DNA of 64,000 nt from Pohlia nutans (Eukaryota > Streptophyta > Bryopsida > Bryales > Mniaceae), in contig CM040106.1 in the NCBI GenBank assembly GCA_022496805.1, positions 1,674,001-1,738,000 on the forward strand. The letters are read 5' to 3'. Within the stretch, counting starts at the first letter, position 1; every line of letters starts with the position of its first letter. Positions 54,173 through 64,000 of the stretch are shown here, piece after piece. The position numbers and the translations under genes were made by a program. The notes under the pieces are model-generated. The model was not told the DNA's origin, did not search any database, and worked only from the letters and a program-made list of their open reading frames with translations.

Positions 54173-55360
54173 TTATATATATCCTAACCCGCACCTAGTC
54201 GTACCCAGATTGCCAAACAAGATCATCGAAAGGATAATCACAACTTCCAGAAGTAACCAATACAGGTAACTCAGAAAGATCGCAATGAAGTGCACTAAAA
54301 ACAGGCTTCAGTGTGAAGACAGAATACTAATCTTCACATGAATCGAGTCATTCAAAGCAGCACTTCCCGCATAAAGTCTCGAACTATAATGAAGAGAGAT
54401 CTTGGGCATAGACCAAGAGAAATTGAACTTTATTAGCATTGAAGCTAAATTCGATGAGCAACGAAACAAAGAGAAACAATGTTTTGGTGATTTCACTCGC
54501 TGGTAGGTATCAGGCCCAATTCTTAATGCCTACAGTAACCACAAATAGATATTCCTCGCAGAAGTATTATGTTATCTGCAAAATCAGTGGGAGCCAACTC
54601 AGGCCAACTTCCTGGCGAGGACTGTTATACTTGCACATGTTTTCGCTCGTTGAGTAATTATATCCAACCGTCAAGAACATGTCTACGAAGGCGTGCCGCA
54701 CATAAACCTCGATATGCAAATAACTGCAATTCTACGCAGCTACAGGTAACTGCTAACAACTATAAACAGCTGGAAAAAAAAAACCTACTGCTGAGAGTAC
54801 AGCCAAGAAGACGATTGGAGACCAAGAGAATTCAAGGTAAATTCGTATCAGCCGGCTAGACAGGCGTGGCAAAATTCTTTAAACTGCTACTCCGAAGCAT
54901 GTGAAAACTGATGTACCTTTCGGATTCTCTTCTTTCTGATCGCTTCAACCTCAAACATCCCTTCTCCAAGCACTTCCTCCTGCCCAGACTCCTCAATCCC
55001 ATCAGAGTCTTCTCCATCCTTGTCTTCCTCATTTTCATGATTTTGACGGTCGTCCGTATTGGACTCCTCAGAATCTTCGTCCTTAACAATCGTCTCTCTA
55101 GGGATCTTTTCGATCTTTGCATTACTCATAGACATAGGTGTTTGAGATTTCCTTCGATCCTTACTTCTGTTCGCCATGGCCTTCTCCTTGCTATAGGGAG
55201 AATCAGCCATGAGTGGTATACCTCCGTTCCTATTCGTACTTATTAAACGAGGCGAGTTTCGTATCACTTCCTGCACAGGACGTAGGCGAGCTCCTCCTAC
55301 AGGGGCACTGTCGCCACCGTGTTCTATTGCGCTTTTTTCCGCAGACCTCCGCTTCCCCAT
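51121..55360 (-). CDS. LHP1: LHP1/TFL2-like chromodomain protein, six exons, intact (614 aa)
   Basis: Exons, minus strand: 55360-54917, 53926-53901, 53738-53652, 53425-52244, 51913-51853, 51165-51121; every junction is GT-AG and the phases join into one frame ending in TAG. The start is the first ATG, preceded directly by an in-frame TGA. After an acidic N-terminus the chromodomain reads GEGMFEVEAIRKKRIRK, GKKEFLVKWRNWPEKDNTWE, HVARCRDILEEFEA; a long, polar, basic-patched linker follows (exon 4), then a chromoshadow domain (ISYSNSVTHDKQEVVVLFKA, SDGEEVVVDNKFMRERYPLL, LIDFYEQHLRYSNA). This is the architecture of plant LIKE HETEROCHROMATIN PROTEIN 1, the nuclear H3K27me3 reader of Polycomb repression; animal HP1 is alternative but shorter. 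Exon 2 is a 26-bp microexon within the chromodomain. Longer than Arabidopsis LHP1 (about 445 aa) through the linker. Confidence 0.93.
54114..54182. repeat. (AT)n microsatellite in intron 1 of the LHP1-like gene
   Basis: Near-uninterrupted AT dinucleotides within the 990-bp first intron (54916-53927). Confidence 0.96.
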
Positions 55361-56170
55361 GTGTCACCTATCCAAAACCTCACGTTGCCCGCCCATTATC
55401 CATCAATTCCAGCCCCAATCAAATTTTCCTCCAACTCCACCCTCCTCCGAGGCAACCCTTCCTCCACTCCCGGCACATCCAATGTCGTCCCTTCGCACCA
55501 TAACTTCCGCAACAATCACAAAATCCTCCAACAGAGGAAACCAACACATCCAAATACAACAAGCATCGACTAATTGCCAATTCTCAATCAACTAGCGCAC
55601 CAGAACAATGACCCCACATACAGCCAGATGGTGTGCAAAAGGTAAACTACCACTACGAAATTTCGGGCGCGGCAATACCATGAATGCCACTGGCGATACC
55701 CTCGACAGAAAGAGGGAAAAATGAATGGGGTGCTAGGGCGAACGTAAAATGTAAAAAAGAACAAGGCATCGGTAGATACAAAAGGCCCTGTAGTGCTTTT
55801 TCTATTTTTCCCCACAATTTTTTGTTTCATGACTCAAAATTTTATTTCAAAAATCAAGAGTTGGTGTCAAAAAAAGAAATCGAGAGTTTGTAAATGAAAT
55901 TAAAGAAACATGAGACCTTGAGACTGAGACGCTTGAACCACATAGAACATTAAAATCCTAAGTTCAAATATCTCAAACTAAAACCTAATAGTGTAGAAAT
56001 TGTTTTATTAATAAAAGTGTTTTTATTTAACACGATGGATCCTACATAGAAAGCAAGGTCAAATAAACAAAACCAAGTCATTGAAGGAAAATGAACAAGT
56101 TTCCTCACGGAAACAACAAATATGATATAAAGCAAAAAAATGTCGGGCGTGTACAAGGATCAACGTTTTC
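55361..56170. other. Upstream region of the LHP1-like gene
   Basis: Immediately upstream of the ATG at 55360 the DNA is GC-richer to about 55750, as for a plant promoter and leader, then AT-rich. No certain TATA box or regulatory motif is claimed. The plus-strand frames here (up to 128 aa) are shadows without domains. Confidence 0.4.
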
Positions 56171-56173
56171 ACT

Positions 56174-56418
56174 TAGTGAGGTCACTTCCAAATATTACAT
56201 AACAACATCCAAACAAATACAGGGTCCAAATAAATCTTTGGAGGTAAATTCTATAAATGAATTACAATAATATAGGATGCTTAAAATTGATTAAAAGAAT
56301 AAAATGAGAATATTCTCAAAATTACTAATTTAGTAAGAAATACTTTTAATTTTTAGGATACTTTTAAAAAAATTGTTCACACGTGATAGTCAAAATATAC
56401 AAAGAGTGACTTCTCCAA
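56174..56418 (+). mobile_element. MITE family M1, copy 2
   Basis: GTGAGGTCACTTCCAAATAT start and AAAGAGTGACTTCTCC end, inverted. The interior is very close to 15490-15735 (AAATAAATCTTTGGAGG, CAATAATATAGGATGCT, ACTTTTAATTTTTAGGATAC). Confidence 0.78.
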
Positions 56419-57480
56419 GTGTTTTTATGCATATGTAACAATACCTTGGAATAAACAAATATTTGTTTTAAGGAGTCCGAAACCATAGTAGTATGAACTC
56501 TAGTCCCCTTTCGAGGCTGAAGTGAGTAAAGTGTCTATTTGATCCACCCATGGTTCAAATGTCCACAGAACAAATGACTAGTGGTGCATCACTACTTCTT
56601 ATAAATAGTTTAGTGACCAGTAATTAAATAACCACATAATCAAGAACCAAGTAATTAGGTAAGATTGGGCCTAGGTTTTTAAGCATGGATGATTTCTTGA
56701 CTAAAATTTTCTATTTCTTATTTTCTTTTATGATGGTCACCAAGTCATACGCTCAATGGTTGGTTGTAAATGGGTATTTATCTCAAGAAAATAGTTTGTT
56801 TGCAATTTTCATCCAGTCCGTTTGGGTGGCAAAAAGAAATACATAGCTTGGAGCACAAGTAGATCACTTAGTGCATTTTAAAAATGAAGAGGATTAAATT
56901 CAATTCAAATAAAATTATTAAAGAATTCCAAATAATGAAGGGCTTATTAAAAGTAGACAATCCCATTACAAGTAAGGTAGATAAGTATTAAATGTGGGCC
57001 AATAGTTTTTTTCTGAAATAAATATAGGGGCTAAAGATAAAGATCATAGAAGGTATGTTTAGTAAGATTTGTAAATGAATTTAGGCCTCACGGGGGATGG
57101 ATGATAATTGGATTCTACATCTGCCCAAAATAGATGTAAAAGAAGTGCGTTTGTTAAAGTCGTCTTCCCCACGTCCGATTACAGATGGCTAGGGTTCTTC
57201 TTCCTTCGTGTTTAGGTCCGTTGTGTTTTTGAGTTTGTTTTCATCAAAGTTGATTTGTCAGGTTTTTAGTTTTAGCAGTACGTTGTAGTTTCATATTTTT
57301 AGCAGTTTTGGATTTAGTAAGAGAGATTATAGTTTAGAGTGCGCAAGGAGTTTGTGGTTTAGGAGCGTTTTAGTTAGAGGACTCGATTGTTGGGGTTTAG
57401 CTTTTATTTAGAGTGCGCGCTTAGAATTGTTTTGGAAGCAGGTTAGGATTTCTTGTGCATGCGCGTTTGGTTTTAGCCAT
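56419..57480. other. AT-rich spacer, then a leader-like patch
   Basis: No gene to about 57140. At 57160-57215 GATGGCTAGGGTTCTTCTTC resembles a plant gene start, but the frame closes quickly. Confidence 0.3.
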
Positions 57481-57489
57481 GAATTTGCA

Positions 57490-58420
57490 ACTCTTGGAGC
57501 GGCGGTTGTGATGTAGAGTGATGGCGACTCAAGTAAAGATGTGGACTATGGACGGCGATTTTTCTATGCTGCAATGTTTTAGCATGGTGAAAGTGTTAAA
57601 GAAAGACACATATGCCTCCCTTACGGTTTGTTTGGAAGAGAAATCAGGACTAGAATGCTATTTGAGTTTTGAGACAATGATGATAGGTGTAGAATACGGA
57701 AGATAGTGGAGGGTTTGAATGATGTAGAAATCGCCGATAAGGATTTTCCAGAAATTGAAGAACACGTTGAAAACCAACTCGTTGAGCCTCTCGGAAGCTC
57801 TAGGGTTACGGGTTCTAGAATGATTACTAATGCTTTGGAGCATTAGATGAACTCCACGTTAATTTCCAAGGACATTTTGGAGCAATACTCTTTGAACATG
57901 CAGAGAAAATGAAGAGGGATTTGAAGTGGACATTGTAAAAGGAAAATAGATAGGTGTCGAAGTCTTGGGACTTTAATAATAATAGAGTAGTGAAGATATT
58001 TTGCATCGAATGTCACAAAGTGATTGGAGGAGACAGTGGAAAGCATAACAAGTCCAACATTCAGAATTTATTCAACAACTTTAAAGCAAAGCATCGGCAG
58101 GGTACAAACCATGTGAAGAATTGGTGTGTGAAAAACAATGTCACCTACGCAAATCATCCACAATAAATTGCACTTAAAGGGAAGGCCGTTCTTTTGACCC
58201 TGGAGATGCATTAAAAACTCATTGATAAAGCTATTGCTGTTATAGAGGAAATAAACTCTAGTTTGGATGCTGCACACGAACCTTTTACAATAATAGGGAC
58301 ATTCAAGGAGTTTGCACCAAAAAGATTTTGGATGAAGGTGAAAAGCTTCTATAGCAGAGACTTGTTAAGTTGCCGCCCTCCCCCCCCCCTCTTAATAAGA
58401 ACTTGAAATGGAATTTGCAG
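57490..58420 (+). pseudogene. Decayed transposon-like gene with a zinc-finger-like segment
   Basis: A frame with several stops reads SDGDSSKDVDYGRRFFYAAM, then RHICLPYGLFGREIRTRM, then DNDDRCRIRKIVEGLNDVEI and DFPEIEEHVENQLVEPLGSS (to a TAG at about 57848). Further on, 57954-58166 reads VVKIFCIECHKVIGGDSGKH and NFKAKHRQGTNHVKNWC, a C-x2-C ... H pattern like BED-type or transposon zinc fingers. Later text (AHEPFTIIGTFKEFAPKRFW) may be the continuation. Family not recognised; decay is clear. Confidence 0.45.
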
Positions 58421-58673
58421 CATGACTTGGCATATGCAAAACACTTTTAGGCAATGGAAGTTGCAAAGCTAGTTAAAAAATGACTGGCTACAATCCTCAC
58501 TTGAAAGAAAAGGAGGCCAACTCTATCGTTTGGGGTTAGAGGACACTCAAATCAACCTAATCTTGGAAGATGGTCGAAGACTGGTTCTACTGGTTTAGAC
58601 ATCAAAGGAGGTGAGGCATCTAAGTGAAATAGGAATTCATGTCCGAGTTTGATGTGTTGAAGCTTTACGGGTC

Positions 58674-59086
58674 TGTTAACCGTAAATTAGGAGTTATCAG
58701 TAGGTCTACCGATCTGAGTTTTACCTGGGTAATTTTCCAAGTTACCCCAGTAGGTAGATCTAGGAAACACTTTTTTACCGATCTGACCTAACTGTCAGAT
58801 CTGGTTGTAGTGTAATATAAAAGCAATAGAGCTAACTTCATTGGCACGCCACATTTTCCTAGATAACTGATTTCTTGCTAGAAGTATTCTCTTCTGATTT
58901 TTTGCCTACCGAGTAGCTTCTTGTGTGCCATTGCATGCTCTGATCAGTTTGTCTTCCCTCGGTTTTGTGATAACCGACTTAGCTTTGAGTGTTTTGTTGC
59001 CTATTCTGTTAAATTCCTTCTCCTCGGTAGCTATCAATCCTCCCGGTACTGATTACCGAGTAGGCCCTTACCAGGAGGAGCTACCA
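58674..59086 (+). mobile_element. 5' LTR of gypsy element B (413 bp)
   Basis: TGTTAACCGTAAATTAGGAG start and GGAGGAGCTACCA end, about 88-90% like element A's LTR by eye. TATA (GTAATATAAAAGC) near 58812-58824. The 3' LTR would lie beyond the window. Confidence 0.92.
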
Positions 59087-59088
59087 TT

Positions 59089-59106
59089 TGGCGACCATCT
59101 AGTGTT
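59089..59106 (+). other. Primer-binding site of element B
   Basis: TGGCGACCATCTAGTGTT begins two bases after the LTR, where minus-strand synthesis is primed by a tRNA 3' end (TGG pairs with CCA). TTCGAAT further on would match a T-loop. The tRNA species cannot be named without a search. Confidence 0.6.
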
Positions 59107-59268
59107 CGAATTCTAGAACTCCATTGCTTAAAAACACGGAGTTACCGATCTCGGTACTCTATTATCGCCTAGCATCTGTGTGACACCGCGCCTTTTTTCT
59201 GTCTTACCGAAATCATTCACCGTTTTCACAGTCCAGTTGTCCAAAACTCCGATAGACCAGACTTTCCC

Positions 59269-61104
59269 ATGGCCCGGCGCCACACTAGATCTGCAGGACC
59301 ACCGCCTGAGTTCGACCTCGAGGCTCTCACGATTTCCAACACTCGCATGCACCGGAGCGTACAAGATTTGCTACTGTCACCGATGTTCCGAGCTCCCTCA
59401 ACAGCTACTCATTCGACATGACGGCCTCAACCTTTACTCACGCAAGACGAATTACCGACCCCGCGAGAACTCCAAACTGCACGACATCCACACTCATCTA
59501 ATTGGCAGAGGCCATCTTCCGACTCGGTACTCCACAACCCAGTAGCTACCGGAGAAGACTTACAGCTCACCGACGAAGAACGCGAACGATTTCGTGCCCA
59601 AGCATTTCTGCAGTCCTCGGCCATTCAAAATCGACTCCAACAACTACTGCCAAAAGACGCAACGGATCAAGAACTTCTAGCAGCTCTAGAACCGACATTT
59701 CAATTGGACCTCGATCTAGCTGCGTCTCGGTTACAACTGCCCAATTTACGTTTACGCCAGTTTCGACAAGATCAAGGACGTGCCCCATCAATGCATCACA
59801 TAGTCCGCCCGCAACCAATTTCAGGACATCAATACCTGGTACAACAACAGGTTTTTGGATTTCCTCCTCCACATCACCACCACTAGGTTCGTCCTAGACC
59901 TCCTATTTGGTTTTGCACTGACTGTGGCCATACCGACCACCCTTCTATTTCCTGTCCATATAATTTTCCCCAACCACGCCGCATTATGGCTACCGGAGAA
60001 CCGACCCCAACCTATCGACCTGCCGGTGACCCAAGCTTTCGACCCGCGGGTCGACGCTCTACCTCGACCGCTCAAAAAGCAGTACCGTATCTTGAGTACA
60101 AAACCGGTAAGTGCCCCGAGACACATTGCCGTAAGTTTGAATCTGCTATTAGATTAAATGGCGAAACGGAAACCATGGTCCAATTGGAATTATTCGGTAA
60201 TTCTCTCACCGAGAAAGAGTCGAATTGGTTTGCATACTATAGACGGATACATCCTATTGATACATCGCAGGAGGTATTTACCGCATTCAAAAGACGCTAT
60301 CAAACCATCAAAACAGACGACCAAATGTACATCCAATTTTGTACCATCAATCAGCAACCGAAGGAATCTGTCGATGATTACGTCGAACGTCTCCAGCAAC
60401 TAGCGGAAAATCTAATAGTACCTCCGGATGATATGTTCATGTTGAGCAATTTCCGCGTTGGTTTATTGGAATATCTGCAGGTAGCCGCGGTAGGACTTCA
60501 ACGACAGACGTTTTCCGAAGCAGTGGACTCGGCACACACCGCTGAGGAAGGCCTACCCAAATTGCGGCAACCGACCCTTCGTTCGACTAGTATCGGAGAC
60601 AACCCCCGACGTAACCTGAAGTGTACCGGCTGCGGTCGTATGGGCCATGAATGGGGGACATGTTACCGCAACCCGGCCAGCGACTACGGGAAGAAAACCG
60701 ATACGGCTTCCGTCCATCAGATTCAAACTCAGCCAGCACCAACTCCGGTAAGTACCAAAAACCGTCGTACTTCTCGTAGTATAACCCCGGTACAACGGTA
60801 CCCATGCAATGTATGTGGATCACTTGAACATCCCGGACATGGTTGCCCACTCCTATTGGATGAGGATGTTAAAAAAGCCATCCAAAACAAACTACCCGCA
60901 CACTCAGGATCATCGGTAGTCATTACCAATGTCCATACCGTGGATGTCTCTCACGTCGGCCCTCGCACTTGGAGTCAGACACAACATCTAGACTCTAGCA
61001 CTGAACAGTCTCACACCAATAACCGAAGCACCTCGCCCAACCGAGACGTTCGATTGGCAAGCCGAAGAGCAGCTCCGCGAAGAAATGATAAAGACGGTCC
61101 GTGA
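59269..61104 (+). pseudogene. gag of element B with three CCHC knuckles, two nonsense codons
   Basis: One frame of 611 codons from the ATG at 59269 (MARRHTRSAGPPPEFDLEAL) is interrupted only by TGA at 59419-59421 and TAG at 59884-59886. Gag forms the virus-like particle and binds element RNA. In order: a Gln/Leu-rich helical region; a CCHC knuckle CTDCGHTDHPSISC (about 59905-59946); the capsid/retrotransposon-gag region (MVQLELFGNSLTEKESNWFA, VFTAFKRRYQTIKTDDQMYI, VDDYVERLQQLAENL); then CTGCGRMGHEWGTC (about 60625) and CNVCGSLEHPGHGC (about 60805). A knuckle in front of the capsid region is unusual. Protease overlaps the end in another frame. Confidence 0.88.
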
Positions 61105-62017
61105 ACTACAAGACCTCTCGCCCTTGGAGCCACCATCATCCCGCGTCACTCCAACCGCTCAGGACAGCACCATGGACATCCGCGAGACCATTCTCCAACA
61201 AATCGAATCACAAACAATCCAGGTCAATCTAAAAAACCTTATGGCTATTGCACATAGTATTACCGAACTTATCCAGCACCGTCCCGGTCAGATAACCCCG
61301 TCAACCATCCCAGTTACCGAGCCACCCACAGTGGCAGTCCATTCGGTAGTTGCGATCGACCGTCACATGCCAATCATCTTAGCCAAAATTGGGAGTCATC
61401 AATTACATGATGTCCTGTTGGATGAAGGATCTGGAGTAAATGTCATCACCGAAACCGAGCGACGCAGGCTTGGACTACCGATCCCAACACCGGCACCTTT
61501 TAAATTAAGAATGGCAGATAGTTCCCTCGTCCAACCTCTGGGCTCGCTCAGGGACATCAAGATCTTCATTCACGGTATTCCCTATATCATTATTCTCACC
61601 GTTATTTCTTGTACGGATGTCAATTCGGCTTATACGTTGTTGCTCGGTAGACCATGGCTCAGGGATGCCCGAGTCATTCACGATTGGGCTAACGACCACA
61701 TCCAAATCATGGGTAATGGTACCATCTGAATGGTACGGATTAACCGGGAGTTAGGTTTTGAAGCCACAACTCCCGATGCTCTCGTCTGCTACAACTACGT
61801 GGAAGGCCTTACCGACGAAGAAGAACTCATCCTACTTGAGGCAGAGGAGTTCCTCCTCCCTATTGGAACATTGGCGATTGACGACATGTGCCAGGAAAGC
61901 ACTACCGTGCTCACTTTACCAGCCATAACCCATACGGAAGGTAGCATGAAAGTTGATGAAATACCAATTTGGGAAAAGGTAAAAACAATATCGGTAGCAA
62001 AGTGGTCGCGGACATAG
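61085..62017 (+). pseudogene. Retroviral-type aspartic protease and linker (element B)
   Basis: The frame runs from 61085 (overlapping the gag end, so a frameshift or separate start is implied) to TGA at 61727-61729 and on in frame to 62017. The active-site region is VLLDEGSGVNVITETERRRL; gypsy proteases of this branch carry D-x-G-S instead of the usual DTG. The flap and core follow (FKLRMADSSLVQPLG, YTLLLGRPWLRDARVIHDWA). The protease cleaves the Gag-Pol polyprotein. After the stop, VRINRELGFEATTPD and an acidic segment lead toward where RT should start, but RT is absent. Confidence 0.85.
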
Positions 62018-62440
62018 GAAGAGCAACTACGACACCTCAACCTCGGAATCGATACCGACCCCAGCACTTCTTACTGCGCCACACTACATCCACCACCTAC
62101 TACCCTCAAGGAAATGGTCAAGCGGAGTCTACCAACAAGGTGATTGTCCAACTCCTTCAGAGATTGCTCAATCACAACCGAACAGACTGGGACCGACAGT
62201 TACCGCTAGTCTTATTCGCCTACCGCACTGCTTTTAAGATTGGTACCGGTCATACGCCATTTCAACTTCTGTATGGCATCATCCCCCTAATGCCTACCGA
62301 ATACTTAGTACCGACTTAGTCCACCACTACCGACCCTTCGCCTAGTCGGGTCCTTGCAGCGCGCACTGCAGATCAGGAGCGTTTGGATGAATCTCGCCAT
62401 CGAGCCCTCGAGACGCAAGGGATATCGCAATCGAACCACG
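62018..62440 (+). pseudogene. Deletion junction and integrase core end (element B)
   Basis: Linker-like text (EEQLRHLNLGIDTD) runs to about 62063 and is joined directly to the integrase end HTTSTTYYPQGNGQAESTNK, LFAYRTAFKIGTGHTPFQLL. RT, RNase H and most of integrase (about 1.65 kb in element A) are missing, so only the last acidic residue of the DDE triad remains. AGCACTTC occurs at the junction and at the matching place in element A (about 2000), suggesting microhomology deletion. Confidence 0.8.
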
Positions 62441-62976
62441 CTCAATGGGCCAACACCACGGGGCCGACCCATCAGTTCTGACTTGGCGACCCGGTACTCT
62501 GGTACCCCAAAGGTGCTAACATCCACCCCGGTAAGCTGAAAAACAAATGGTTTGGGCCTTACCGAGTTTAATACCCACTACCTAACAATATGGTGTTACT
62601 CGTGGCCGTTGACAAATTCGACCCCGACCCGATTATAGTCAACATCAACAAACTAAAACCGTACCAATTTCTCAATGACGATCAGCTACATCAAGCCGCC
62701 CTAACCGCCCCAGATAAAAGTGCCATCCTTCACCAACCGGACAACCAAGACGCAACCGAGGACGATGCAGAGGACGAAGAAGAGGCTTCTGAGAATTCCA
62801 TCTCCACCAACTACATCACTGTGGAAATTTTTTCTCAGTCAACTCGGGATTTTCAGTTGTACCTGGATACCAAACCGATATTATTTTCGACTCGACCTGC
62901 CGTACCAATTCGACCACTGACCTCGGTAACCGACCTAACCACAGCATCACTGCCGCCACCAACGCTGCCGCTATGA
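62440..62976 (+). pseudogene. Integrase C-terminal domain (element B)
   Basis: Matches element A 2400-2960: GTLWYPKGANIHPGKLKNKW-type text, VLLVAVDKFDPDPIIVNINK, LKPYQFLNDDQLHQAALTAP and the acidic EDDAEDEEEA tail. A stop near 62478 and another near 62568 break it. Confidence 0.8.
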
Positions 62977-63414
62977 CATACCGAACCGACCACCTTGGTA
63001 TCACCGAAGAAAAAACCGTACTGAGCGCCAGGTTCGGTAGTCCCCAACCCTAACGCGCCGCTACTCTCCCAACCTAGTTCGCACCCACCCACTCCATCTT
63101 TCTTCATTCTAGTGCCCTCTTCATTCATTTCCTTGTCCACCTCTCCTTCTATTTATCCTTTCCTCACCATGCCGTCTTCCGCCGCCACGGTTCTCTCCCC
63201 CTCCCGGTTAGCTCTCTGCCTCCGCCCTCCATCTTTGTCTCTCTCTCTTCTTCCCTTGCCGCCACGGCTGGTAGCTACCGTTCACCGCTACCGACACAAT
63301 CGATCGAGGTGAATAGCGTGGATTAGAATTCTTCCACCATCTTGTTTGGTAGCCGCTCCTTCTGCCATCTTCCGAGAGAGAACGCGAGGAACTCTCCGTG
63401 TGCGGTTTTGCAGG

Positions 63415-64000
63415 ATGACACGTCAGAAGAAAACCGCGGTTGACAGTCGCCGTGGATGCACCTCCCGTGGTAACCCGGTAGGACCGGAGTGGAAGGAGAT
63501 CACGTGCCTACTGCTCAAACACATGATTGCCTGGAAAGAATTTGCCGCCACCAATCCAGACGAACACAAGTGGATTCACCGAGTCGGCCTCGAGGGTTTT
63601 GTCAACCTACCGTGGGGTCAAGAAATTTGCAAAGATGTCCTAGAGAAATTTCTCAACACCGCGAACAGCATTCCACACCAGTCGATGATCGGAGAAGCGT
63701 TCGGTAGGACCTATGTCATCACCCTGGAACACATCACCAACATCCTCCGACTACTGACCGGCACAACTACCGAAGTCAACACCAACCCGGATCCGGACAT
63801 GTTCAAATATTGGAGCGTCGGCCCCACTGGACATGAACTCCTTCACTGACCAGATACCGATGGGTACAGTGTTTCGTTGGGGCCGGTAGAGTTGCGACAT
63901 CGGATGTATGGCTTGTTGCAAGGGATCTACTTCAAGAGGAAGCAGACCTATACGTCCAAGCTGTGCCTCCGCGAGATACTCACGGCCGATGAACTCTCCC
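63415..64000 (+). pseudogene. Extra 3' ORF of element B (runs off the window)
   Basis: ATG at 63415, one base after a splice-acceptor-like GTGTGCGGTTTTGCAG. Open to TGA at 63847-63849: MTRQKKTAVDSRRGCTSRGN, HMIAWKEFAATNPDEHKWIH, VGLEGFVNLPWGQEICKDVL, TYVITLEHITNILRLLTG. After the stop/frame change the conserved YGLLQGIYFKRKQTYTSK block continues to the window end. It matches element A 3349-4030 and is better preserved over its first 145 codons. Product unknown; shared with transposon-type proteins of plants. Only one or two lesions are visible. Confidence 0.65.

Overview
The window looks like a gene-poor, transposon-rich, AT-rich stretch of a land-plant (streptophyte) nuclear genome. The evidence is GT-AG spliced genes, a chromodomain plus chromoshadow protein of the plant LHP1/TFL2 type, a plant-style hevein-like fragment, Ty3/gypsy retrotransposons with CCHC knuckles, and CACTA, Harbinger-like and Stowaway-like elements. 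A transposon-type gene resembling the DUF7869 family hints at a seed-free plant, but the species cannot be named from sequence alone.

Layout. 0.4-6.0 kb: decayed Ty3/gypsy element A (RT, RNase H, integrase, an extra 3' ORF, 3' LTR). 6.0-6.7 kb: an inverted solo LTR of the same family, expanded by an internal tandem repeat. 6.7-13.4 kb: tandem repeats, a GC-rich island, a 32-base poly-C run, a Harbinger-like MITE and a 1.5 kb non-autonomous CACTA element. 13.4-15.5 kb: a broken unknown reading frame on the minus strand, followed by sixteen copies of a 21-bp palindromic motif, the last six in exact 21-bp tandem. 15.5-20.1 kb: MITEs and short dispersed repeats. 20.4-22.8 kb: a DUF7869-like transposon gene with two TAG stops and a frameshift. 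24.2-26.1 kb: a spliced methyltransferase-like gene remnant on the minus strand. 26.3-28.9 kb: eleven copies of a BamHI-centred palindrome, seven in a 64-65 bp tandem array, then a long-stem hairpin. 29.2-31.2 kb: SWIM-like zinc-finger fragments on either side of an LTR that carries its own MITE. 35.3-48.1 kb: a segment bounded by inverted ~48 bp ends. On one strand it carries single exons that look like GID4, DnaJ, a hevein-like lectin and CDIN1, mixed with MITEs. 51.1-55.4 kb: an intact six-exon LHP1-like gene on the minus strand, the only clearly functional host gene. 58.7-64 kb: element B, same gypsy family as A (5' LTR, PBS, gag, protease, an internal deletion removing RT/RNase H, the integrase end and the extra 3' ORF), running off the window edge.

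The LHP1-like protein would read H3K27me3 in Polycomb silencing. Almost everything else is mobile DNA or its debris. The most unusual parts are the same-strand medley of exons from unrelated genes (36.0-41.3 kb) and two unrelated families of interspersed palindromes (14.5-15.5 kb and 26.3-28.9 kb), one of which shows compensatory base changes.
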